Source of the DNA: JAVBOD01 sp031551045
GTDB taxonomy: Bacteria; Bacteroidota; Bacteroidia; Bacteroidales; UBA932
Reading direction: 5' to 3'
DNA: 37,884 nt
Assembly (NCBI GenBank): GCA_031551045.1
Contig: JAVBOD010000088.1
Span: forward strand, 1 to 37,884
Below the pieces are notes generated by a model. The model was not told the DNA's origin and did no database searches. It worked only from the letters and a program-made list of their open reading frames with translations. Numbering within the stretch: the first letter of the stretch is position 1; every line of letters starts with the position of its first letter. The translations under genes and the position numbers were made by a program. Below, piece after piece: positions 7,803 through 13,849 of the stretch.

Positions 7803-9272
7803 TTATTTGTTGATTTGATTATTTGTTGATTTGCATTGCTGCAATTCGCGGTGTGTCACATGCACATTTACCGTTGGGTATTTTTTTCGCAAATAAGCAG
7901 CGGCGCGTTCGGTGCAATATACCGAACGGTGCTGTCCGCCGGTGCATCCGAACGATACGGCTAAATGCAAAAATCCACGCGCTAAATAATTATCGACCGA
8001 AAGAGCGATCAACGCAAACACCGGCTGCAAAAATGCTTCGACTTGCGAATGTTGTTCCAAATAGCCGGCAATGCAAGCGTCAAGGCCGGTGTAGCCGCGC
8101 AAATCCGGCACACGCCCCGGATTGTTCAGCCCGCGGCAATCGAATACATACCCGCCGCCATTATCGCTATCGTCTTCCGGATAACCGTTTTTGTACGAAA
8201 AACTGGTTAGTTGCACCGTCAGTATAGCTTCCGGATGCCGGATTCCGGATGCTACGATAGTTGTTGCAGAATCCTTGAATTTTGAATTTTGAATTTGTGT
8301 CAGTAGTTCAAATAAATACGGCGTATCCGGCGCCTGTAACTTCCCGCTTTCGAACAGCCATTGCGCATTTTGCAAAGCAAAAGGAATGCTTTCGATAAAA
8401 TGTTGTTTCCGTTCCACAAGGCCGCGAAGGCCGTAAACACCCAAAACCTGCAACGTGCGGAACAGGACAAACAAATAATAGTAGCGAATAAATTCTTCCT
8501 TATTTACCGGAATATATTTTTCAACGGTATTCAAATAATGTTGCAGTAAATTTTCGCGCAAATTTTCGGAGAAACCGGCTTTCGCCTGAAAAAGAAACGA
8601 TACCAAATCGTACTGCAACGGGCCGCGGCGGCCTCCCTGAAAATCGATAAATCCGGGTTTTCCGCCCTGTACCATAATATTACGGCTTTGGAAATCGCGG
8701 TACATGAAAAACGACGTACCGGCTTCCAGCAAACGGCCGGCCAGTAGATTGAAATCGCGCTCAAGCGCCACTTCATCGATATCAACTCCGCTTGTTTTCA
8801 AAAAACAATATTTGAAATAATTCAAGTCCCAAAATACGGAAGTGCGATCGAATGACGCCACCGGATAGCAATGCGAGAAATCAAAACCTTCGGCGCCGCG
8901 GATTTGCAGATAAGCCAGCTGTTCTACAATTTGTTTTAATAAAGGCAGATTTTCTGTTTCCGATTGTTTTTGCAGCAAGCCGAATAACGACACATCGCCA
9001 AAATCCTGCATCAAATAATAATGCTCGTCACCGGCTACGGCATATAGTTCCGGCACATTTATTCCTTGTTTGTGTAAGTGTTTATCAATCGCGAAAAATG
9101 CACGGTTCTCGAGCAAGTCGCTGCCATAGGCGCCAATAGCGGTTTTCCCGCCGCCCGACAAGCGAATGTATTGCCTGTGCGAACCGGCTGCCGGTAAGGC
9201 TGCCGTATTCTCAACTTGTTGCCCCGACCACTTTTCAAACAAAGCGGATAATATGGATATATGATTCGTCAC
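7803..9272 (-). CDS. AmgK-like sugar kinase fused to a RapZ C-terminal domain
   Basis: A two-domain cytoplasmic protein of 489 residues. Residues about 5-320 are an APH/AmgK-type kinase: YRDFQSRNIMV holds the catalytic Asp193 and Asn198, and GFIDFQGGRRGPLQYDLVS holds metal-binding Asp210, close to the AmgK pattern for anomeric phosphorylation of MurNAc/GlcNAc. Residues about 351-489 match the C-terminal half of RapZ: LTSFSYKNGYP, VFDCRGLNNPGR, LRGYTGLD and SFGCTGGQHRSVY. The RapZ N-terminal P-loop ATPase is absent. In enterobacteria this C-terminal domain senses amino-sugar metabolites, so it may regulate the kinase; that is inference. The linker (about 327-350) is encoded by repeat-like DNA. 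Translation probably begins at a GTG overlapping the TAG of the upstream gene (TAGTG). The MurU-like gene follows. Confidence 0.82.
   Translation of the reverse strand: MTNHISILSALFEKWSGQQVENTAALPAAGSHRQYIRLSGGGKTAIGAYGSDLLENRAFFAIDKHLHKQGINVPELYAVAGDEHYYLMQDFGDVSLFGLLQKQSETENLPLLKQIVEQLAYLQIRGAEGFDFSHCYPVASFDRTSVFWDLNYFKYCFLKTSGVDIDEVALERDFNLLAGRLLEAGTSFFMYRDFQSRNIMVQGGKPGFIDFQGGRRGPLQYDLVSFLFQAKAGFSENLRENLLQHYLNTVEKYIPVNKEEFIRYYYLFVLFRTLQVLGVYGLRGLVERKQHFIESIPFALQNAQWLFESGKLQAPDTPYLFELLTQIQNSKFKDSATTIVASGIRHPEAILTVQLTSFSYKNGYPEDDSDNGGGYVFDCRGLNNPGRVPDLRGYTGLDACIAGYLEQHSQVEAFLQPVFALIALSVDNYLARGFLHLAVSFGCTGGQHRSVYCTERAAAYLRKKYPTVNVHVTHRELQQCKSTNNQINK
8223..8297. repeat. Repeat-like DNA encoding the kinase-RapZ linker
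   Basis: Bases 8275-8297 are tandem TTGAATTT-type units and bases 8230-8252 contain TCCGGATGC twice with CCGGATTCCGGAT between. Both styles resemble the intergenic repeats seen near 1205-1312. They fall exactly in the linker between the two domains and stay in frame, encoding IQNSKFKDS and ASGIRHPEA. Confidence 0.6.
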
Positions 9273-9847
9273 TATTTGTCGTCTTGGTATTTTGTTACAA
9301 ATCCGATTTTACGAGGTTTTTCCGGTTCCTGTTTTTTACTCACCAATGTTATTAACGCTGTATATATTTCATTAAATTGATTTTCGGCGGCGACTTCCAA
9401 ATTTTCAATTTGCTGTTCGAGTTCTTCCCTGACTTCGTCTAACTCTTTTTTACTTACCGGCCGGTGAATCGCGTAGCCTTTCAATAAATATTCTTTCAAC
9501 ACTTTCGTAGCCCACATCCGGAACTGTGTACCGCGCTGCGATTTCACGCGATAACCTACGGATATTATGACATCGAGATTGTAATAATCTACTTGGCGAA
9601 TAATTTGCCTTTCGCCCTCAAATTGAACTGTTGCATTTTTTGCAACAGTTGCTTCATAAACTAATTCCCCTTCTTTGAAAACATTTTTTATATGCCTGGA
9701 TATAACCGATTTATCGCGCTGAAATAATTCAGCCATTTGGTTTAAACTCAACCAAACCGTTTCATTATCCAACAATACGTTAAATACCTCCCCGGTGTTG
9801 GTTTGGTAAACCACCATATCGTCTTTTACCATTGATAGTGCTGCCAT
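9272..9847 (-). CDS. RhuM-family protein, short form
   Basis: A member of the Virulence_RhuM family, 191 residues from the ATG at 9847. The diagnostic stretches are ETVWLSLNQMAELFQRDKS, VISRHIKNVFKEGEL and DYYNLDVIISVGYRVKSQRG followed by TQFRMWATKVLKEYLLKGYA. The first resembles a helix-turn-helix region (LNQMAELFQRDKSVISRHI), so DNA binding is plausible. Many homologues run past 300 residues; here the family region ends early and is followed by a short coiled-coil-like segment (ELDEVREELEQQIENLE) and a basic tail. RhuM genes are named from a Salmonella pathogenicity island and are frequently found in accessory DNA; the molecular function is not established. In-frame TTG 9856 and ATG 9832 and 9817 are alternative starts. 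Its TAG overlaps the next GTG. Confidence 0.8.
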   Translation of the reverse strand: MAALSMVKDDMVVYQTNTGEVFNVLLDNETVWLSLNQMAELFQRDKSVISRHIKNVFKEGELVYEATVAKNATVQFEGERQIIRQVDYYNLDVIISVGYRVKSQRGTQFRMWATKVLKEYLLKGYAIHRPVSKKELDEVREELEQQIENLEVAAENQFNEIYTALITLVSKKQEPEKPRKIGFVTKYQDDK

Positions 9848-9944
9848 GACCGCCAAATTTGCAACAAAAGTAATAAAACTTCCTGCAAGCCATGCCGAAT
9901 TGAAATTTTTCGTTCGATTTTCTTTCTATTAAAACAATTTTTAA

Positions 9945-9952
9945 TATCTTTG
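9945..9952 (+). promoter_or_regulatory. -7 box of the tRNA-Leu promoter
   Basis: TATCTTTG is a perfect TAnnTTTG match that ends 10 bp before the tRNA 5' end. A weak TTTC about 18 bp upstream could serve as the -33 element. Confidence 0.6.
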
Positions 9953-9962
9953 CGCCCTGTTT

Positions 9963-10048
9963 GCCTGGGTGGTGGAATAGGTAGACACGCAGGACTTAAA
10001 ATCCTGTGGGCAGTGATGCCTGTACGGGTTCGATTCCCGTCCCAGGTA
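9963..10048 (+). tRNA. tRNA-Leu (anticodon UAA)
   Basis: Class II tRNA with a long variable arm. The acceptor GCCTGGG pairs with CCCAGGT (G-U at the first pair), followed by discriminator A. The anticodon arm CAGGA-CTTAAAA-TCCTG places TAA in the anticodon position. The T arm is ACGGG-TTCGATT-CCCGT. The sequence after the discriminator is CAAAG, so the CCA end is not encoded. It is transcribed away from the RhuM gene, with its own promoter and a terminator at 10138-10166. No duplicate of the 3' end was seen in the window, so there is no evidence for an integrated element at this tRNA. Confidence 0.95.
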
Positions 10049-10137
10049 CAAAGTGGCTTGATTAGTTTCTTAACTAATAGGCCATTTTGTTTTTCCGGAG
10101 AAGTGCCATACATGGACGAACTTTATCCTCTAAATTG

Positions 10138-10166
10138 AAACGAAGGCGTTCGTTTTGTCTTTTTTT
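10138..10166 (+). terminator. Rho-independent terminator after tRNA-Leu
   Basis: AAACGAA (10138-10144) pairs with TTCGTTT (10149-10155) around GGCG, followed shortly by a run of seven to eight T. It closes the tRNA transcript ahead of the permease gene. Confidence 0.7.
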
Positions 10167-10233
10167 ACCCTCGTCTGCAACCCGCAAAACCTGCCTTCTG
10201 CAAATCGATTATTAAAAAATCACAAAAAAACAA

Positions 10234-10241
10234 TATCTTTG
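10234..10241 (+). promoter_or_regulatory. Putative -7 box for the AI-2E-family permease
   Basis: TATCTTTG matches TAnnTTTG perfectly and ends only 4 bp before the ATG at 10246. Transcription would then start at or next to the start codon, implying a leaderless or nearly leaderless mRNA, or a slightly later real start codon. Confidence 0.5.
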
Positions 10242-10245
10242 CTTT

Positions 10246-11349
10246 ATGAACAATAACAATTTTTGGCGTAATTTTTGGCTATTGGTACTCGTCGCACTGA
10301 TAACAGTAGCTTTATGGTATTTTCGCAGCTTGTTGGTCTGCGTGTTTCTGGCAGGTGTACTGGCTATTATGGGTTTCCCCCTATTAAAACTGATCGAAAA
10401 AATCAACATCAAAAAATTCCGGATTCCGCACGGCGTGGCCAGTTTTATAACCATTTTGGTGATTATTCTCGTACTCTTAGGTATGTTCAGTTTATTGACG
10501 CCCATTATTGTTACGCAGATAGACACTATTTCTTCTATTCATTTCGACCAGGTGGGCAGAGACCTTGCAACGCCCATCAGCCATTTGGAAGAATATATCC
10601 AAAAACTCGGATTAATTCCGAACGACCAAAGTTTGTCGGAGTTTATCAATGAGCAATTGAAAAATTTTATCAGTTTCTCGGGCTTGGGGACTTTGATTGG
10701 GACTGTTGTTTCCAACGCCGGTTCGTTTTTTGTGAATTTAGGTATTGTGCTGTTTCTGGCCTTCTTCTTCATAAAAGACAAACAACTTATCAAAACACAA
10801 ATACAAAACCTCTTACCGCAAAAATATGCGACGCCTACCATTTCCATCATTGAAAAAGTAAAGCCTTTGCTGTCGCACTATTTCATCGGCGTGCTGCTCG
10901 AAATGATTATCATGATGATACTCATTTCTACTTTTCTTTGGATACTGGGAGTCCCGAATGCGTTGGTAATGGGAGTTTTTGGCGGATTTATGAATATCAT
11001 CCCCTATTTGGGTCCCTTTTTGGGTACGGTGCTTAGCTGTATTTTCGGTACGCTTACTTGCCTGGCCATGCCGGTGCCCGACTACAACGGAATCATTACG
11101 ATGATTATCAAAATAGTCATCACCTTCGTGGGTTGTAATATGGTCGATAACATCTTATTGCAACCGCTGATTTACTCCAAGAGCATCAAGGCGCATCCGG
11201 TGGAAATATTTTTAGTGATTATCATGGCCGGATCGCTGGGCGGCATTTTTGCCATGGTGTTGGCTATACCGGTTTACACTATTATACGCATTGTTGCCAT
11301 TGAAATTTACAACACCGTGTGTAAGAAAGAAGATCCGACCGGTATTTAA
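10246..11349 (+). CDS. AI-2E/PerM-family permease
   Basis: A 367-residue inner-membrane protein of the AI-2E transporter (formerly UPF0118, PerM/YdiK) family. It has a hydrophobic N-terminal pair (about 7-45), then a segment near 60-85, a long soluble loop (about 90-155) and a C-terminal group of membrane segments from about 160 on. Family signatures include GVPNALVMGVFGGFMNIIPY with LGPFLGTV after it, and VDNILLQPLIYSKSIKAHPV near the C terminus. Members have been linked to export of autoinducer-2, sodium or other small solutes, so a specific cargo cannot be assigned. It stands alone after the tRNA. Its TAA stop overlaps the stop of the convergent yjdI-like gene at TTAA. Confidence 0.88.
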   Translation: MNNNNFWRNFWLLVLVALITVALWYFRSLLVCVFLAGVLAIMGFPLLKLIEKINIKKFRIPHGVASFITILVIILVLLGMFSLLTPIIVTQIDTISSIHFDQVGRDLATPISHLEEYIQKLGLIPNDQSLSEFINEQLKNFISFSGLGTLIGTVVSNAGSFFVNLGIVLFLAFFFIKDKQLIKTQIQNLLPQKYATPTISIIEKVKPLLSHYFIGVLLEMIIMMILISTFLWILGVPNALVMGVFGGFMNIIPYLGPFLGTVLSCIFGTLTCLAMPVPDYNGIITMIIKIVITFVGCNMVDNILLQPLIYSKSIKAHPVEIFLVIIMAGSLGGIFAMVLAIPVYTIIRIVAIEIYNTVCKKEDPTGI

Positions 11350-11558
11350 TCCCAGTAATAACTCAACGCTCCCGTCGGACAGGCGTTCACCTGGTCGATA
11401 ATTTGTTGTGTAGTGGCCGCAAAAGGATCGACCCACGGACGGCGCGTAGCTTTGAATACGGCCGGAAGGCCGGTAACACAAATAGCCGAGCGGCAACACA
11501 AAGCCGGTTGCCACACCACTGTTATTTCGCCATTACTGTAGCGTTTTATAATCTCCAT
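11346..11558 (-). CDS. YjdI-like divergent 4Fe-4S mono-cluster protein
   Basis: A 70-residue protein matching the Fer4_19 family (E. coli YjdI). Family landmarks are the N-terminal ITVVWQPALC, the spaced cysteines C-x5-C (Cys21 and Cys27), the phrase LPAVF, PWVDP and the C-terminal NACPTGALSY with Cys60. In YjdI the third position of the first cysteine motif is His and the second is not Cys; here the motif reads CCRSAIC, with an extra Cys22 and Arg in place of His. Cluster ligation may therefore differ. It follows the yjdJ-like acetyltransferase gene by 17 bp on the same strand, the same pairing as in E. coli. Function in either species is unknown. Confidence 0.82.
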   Translation of the reverse strand: MEIIKRYSNGEITVVWQPALCCRSAICVTGLPAVFKATRRPWVDPFAATTQQIIDQVNACPTGALSYYWD

Positions 11559-11575
11559 ATAAAATTTATATAAAA

Positions 11576-11866
11576 TTAATAAAAATCAGTATTTTCTACC
11601 AAATTCGCCTTCTCGGAATGTTTCCGGATGTAATCGGAAATAAAGGGGCATGTGGGTATCACTTTCCATCGACGTTTCTCCATCTCCTCTAATGAAAGCT
11701 GAACTAATTCGCTACCCAAACCGCGGTTACGCAAAGGAACCGGCACCTCCGTATGAGACAAGTTTGCCAATTGCGGATTTACCATTTCATAGGTTAGATA
11801 AGCGGTATATCCATCAATTAATAATTCGAACCGGTGTTTCTCTTCGTTATCGATAAAGGCTTTCAT
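11576..11866 (-). CDS. YjdJ-like small GNAT-family acetyltransferase
   Basis: A 96-residue protein of the small GNAT subfamily that includes E. coli YjdJ. The core motif RNRGLGSELVQLSLEEM is the acetyl-CoA-binding loop (R/Q-x-x-G-x-G) and is followed by VIPTCPFISDYIRKH, the conserved C-terminal signature of this subfamily. It lies just upstream of the yjdI-like ferredoxin gene (17 bp gap), suggesting a co-transcribed pair. The substrate is not known. The short length is normal for the subfamily, so this is not a fragment. Confidence 0.82.
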   Translation of the reverse strand: MKAFIDNEEKHRFELLIDGYTAYLTYEMVNPQLANLSHTEVPVPLRNRGLGSELVQLSLEEMEKRRWKVIPTCPFISDYIRKHSEKANLVENTDFY

Positions 11867-11940
11867 TTCTTCAAGATTTTATAGCATTTAAGTAAGAATA
11901 GCAAAAAGCATACCAAATTTAACGGCAAAATAAGGTTCCA

Positions 11941-12819
11941 TCAAATGTTCCGCTGCTGCGTTTTGCGCTCAAATACGGCAAACGGATTATCCGCCCGCCC
12001 GGCTATTCTTATTGTTCGCGAAGCGTTTACCACGCTCAGCACTTCGCTTAAACTATCGCGCGGAATATCGCCGCCGCCCGCATTGGTTATCAGTCCGTCC
12101 ACTTGCTGGCGTAAAATATAATTCGCAACGGTTTCCGGCTTTTCCAATGTCCAAATATACGTTTTTTTAATGATTTTATGGCTATTACGTAATTTGCCGG
12201 CCTTCTTCAACGATTGCCGCATTTTCTTCGTGTCGGGAAAAGCCGCGTTGATACCGTTGCCGTACCAACATCTGTCGATACCCGTTTCCGCAAAAAATGC
12301 CTGTACTTTTTCGGGCTCATCTTCGTAATCAATCGCAATTCCCTCCCATGGATGAAGCTTGCCGGCAATAGCTGCAAAAGATTTTGCATGTTCCACGCGG
12401 CTTATCGAATACAGCACGTTGACAGGCGCCGCGTGTTGTTGCCGGAAATGCCGGTTTACAAAAAGGTGCAGATTTTCAATATACGCCGGGCTTTTAACGT
12501 CAAAATAAAGTAATGCAAACCGGTCTTGAAACTCACCGGCTGCCAATGCCGCTTCGTGCAACCATTCGTCCAGCTTGTCGGTAGCTATTTCCGTGCAACG
12601 GTCGTGGTTGACGAACCATGTTTCGCCGCCGTCGTTGCTCCGCACGTCGCACTCTATGGCGTTAGCTCCTTTCGATATGACCTTGCGGATATCTTCCACA
12701 TTATTGCAACGGTGGGCAATTACATAAAACGGCCGTTGCAATTCGTAAGGGATTTTTTTACGTTTCCGCAACCAATGCGATAAACGGGTATAGGCGTTGA
12801 CGATGGCGTTTTTAAGCAT
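11941..12819 (-). CDS. GDPD/SMaseD-like phosphodiesterase
   Basis: A PLC-like phosphodiesterase with a TIM-barrel fold, 292 residues from the ATG at 12819. The start of the barrel reads YVIAHRCNN, then GANAIECDVRSND and FVNHDRC. These give the His of AHR, the acidic pair of ECD and the second His expected for the glycerophosphodiester phosphodiesterase/sphingomyelinase D superfamily. LLYFDVKSP and the final WTLEKPETVANYIL with DGLITN complete the barrel. The AHRCNN form and spacing look closer to SMaseD/PLD-like members than to GlpQ, but the substrate is unknown. No export signal is evident; a helix with several basic residues precedes the barrel. An in-frame ATG at 12873 would add 18 polar residues and crowd the divergent gene, so 12819 is preferred. 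Confidence 0.75.
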   Translation of the reverse strand: MLKNAIVNAYTRLSHWLRKRKKIPYELQRPFYVIAHRCNNVEDIRKVISKGANAIECDVRSNDGGETWFVNHDRCTEIATDKLDEWLHEAALAAGEFQDRFALLYFDVKSPAYIENLHLFVNRHFRQQHAAPVNVLYSISRVEHAKSFAAIAGKLHPWEGIAIDYEDEPEKVQAFFAETGIDRCWYGNGINAAFPDTKKMRQSLKKAGKLRNSHKIIKKTYIWTLEKPETVANYILRQQVDGLITNAGGGDIPRDSLSEVLSVVNASRTIRIAGRADNPFAVFERKTQQRNI

Positions 12820-12879
12820 GATACTTCTTTCTTTAAACGTACTAATGTACCGTTTTTTTTTGTAATATTGCAATAAAAA

Positions 12880-13362
12880 ATGAATAATTTTACAATCCGG
12901 CCGGCCCGCGAGGAAGAATGCGCCGTCGTAGTTTCATTCATCCGGAAAATGGCTGAATACGAAAAATTATCGCAGGAAGTACTCAACGACGAGGCGCTGC
13001 TGCGCGAAAATATATTCCGCAAAAAATACGCCGAAACATATTTTTTGGAAGTGGACACGGTAGCGGTAGGCTTTGCGATGTTTTTCTTCACCTATTCCAC
13101 TTTCACCGGCCGGCCGACGCTGTATGTGGAAGATGTTTTTATCGACGAGGCGTACCGGGGAAAAGGATACGGGAAAAAGACATTTATTTTTTTAGCCAAA
13201 GAAGCGGTAAAACGCGGTTGCGCCCGGATGGAGTGGACGGTGCTCGATTGGAACATGCCGGCCGTGAATTTTTACCGCGCTATCGGCGCACAAGCGATGG
13301 ACGAATGGACGGTACAACGCCTCAGCGGAAAAGCGTTGGAGGAATTTGCGCTTAGTTCTTAA
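12880..13362 (+). CDS. GNAT acetyltransferase, diamine (SSAT)-like
   Basis: A 160-residue cytoplasmic N-acetyltransferase. The N terminus FTIRPAREEECAVVVSFIRK and the segment MAEYEKLS, then LYVEDVFIDEAYRGKGYGKK, resemble the spermidine/spermine (or thialysine) N1-acetyltransferase branch. The acetyl-CoA loop is RGKGYGK at about residues 94-100, and LDWNMPAVNFYRAIGA is the usual C-terminal GNAT motif. Polyamine or lysine-analogue acetylation is a reasonable guess only. It is divergent from the phosphodiesterase gene with a 60-bp gap. The last codon and TAA stop fall at the start of the inverted repeat at 13359, so the C terminus was probably set by the repeat insertion. Confidence 0.83.
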   Translation: MNNFTIRPAREEECAVVVSFIRKMAEYEKLSQEVLNDEALLRENIFRKKYAETYFLEVDTVAVGFAMFFFTYSTFTGRPTLYVEDVFIDEAYRGKGYGKKTFIFLAKEAVKRGCARMEWTVLDWNMPAVNFYRAIGAQAMDEWTVQRLSGKALEEFALSS

Positions 13363-13388
13363 CCACGAAGAACACTAAGTTCACTAAG
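13359..13388 (+). repeat. Left arm of the GxxExxY cassette inverted repeat
   Basis: A 30-bp sequence starting TTAACCACGAAGAACAC. It matches the reverse complement of 13820-13849 at 24 of 30 positions. It contains the TAA stop of the preceding GNAT gene. The same start occurs again at 23011 (TTAACCACGAAGGAACAC). Confidence 0.8.
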
Positions 13389-13413
13389 CCAAATAATATA
13401 GAAAAGCAATCGT

Positions 13414-13824
13414 ATGATGACACAAAAAGAAATTAATGATATTGCATATAAAGCGGTTGGATGTGCCATTGAAGTACACAAACAATTAGGCCCGGGTTTA
13501 CTGGAAAGTGTATATGAAACATGCTTAGCAGAGGAATTATCAGCAGCCGGATTACAGGTGAAAAGACAAGTACAACTTCCCGTTATTTATCGAGGAAAAC
13601 AACTTGATAATGTATTACGGATAGACTTGCTTGTAAACGACTGTTTAATAATAGAATTAAAATCCGTAGAACAAATGATTCCGCTTTACAAAGCGCAATT
13701 GTTGACATATATGAAATTAGCGGATGTTGCAAAAGGATTATTGATCAACTTTAATTGTGAAAATATTACTTCACAACTGATTCCTTTAGTCAACGAATCT
13801 TTTGCACGGCTAAAAAAATCTTAG
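13414..13824 (+). CDS. GxxExxY-family protein (PD-(D/E)XK nuclease fold)
   Basis: A 136-residue protein of the GxxExxY family, assigned to the PD-(D/E)XK nuclease superfamily. The name motif is GLLESVY (Gly28, Glu31, Tyr34). The predicted nuclease site is complete: Asp71 in RIDLLV, Glu81 and Lys83 in IELKS, then Gln95 and Tyr99 in AQLLTYMK. The biochemical activity of this family has not, to my knowledge, been shown. The gene is AT-richer than its neighbours and is enclosed by imperfect 30-bp inverted repeats (13359-13388, 13820-13849), so it appears to be a mobile or formerly mobile cassette of 491 bp. Its TAG stop lies in the right arm, at the bases just before the uvrC frame. ATG 13414 or 13417 can serve as start. 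Confidence 0.85.
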   Translation: MMTQKEINDIAYKAVGCAIEVHKQLGPGLLESVYETCLAEELSAAGLQVKRQVQLPVIYRGKQLDNVLRIDLLVNDCLIIELKSVEQMIPLYKAQLLTYMKLADVAKGLLINFNCENITSQLIPLVNESFARLKKS

Positions 13825-13849
13825 TGTACTACGTGAACTTAGTGGTTAA
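13820..13849 (-). repeat. Right arm of the GxxExxY cassette inverted repeat
   Basis: Inverted partner of 13359-13388 (24 of 30 positions). It ends with GTGGTTAA on the plus strand. It contains the stop codon of the GxxExxY gene and three in-frame GTG codons (13824, 13833, 13842) available as starts for uvrC. Confidence 0.8.

Noticed and set aside
9272..9847. The RhuM-like gene as a pseudogene because of its shortness
   Set aside because: The conserved N-terminal family region is intact without frameshift, and the tail is a coherent helical segment, so a short functional form is equally likely.
9272..10048. An integrated element next to tRNA-Leu, suggested by the RhuM gene
   Set aside because: No integrase, no duplicated tRNA 3' end and no change in neighbouring housekeeping genes were seen. 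The tRNA is intact with its own promoter and terminator.
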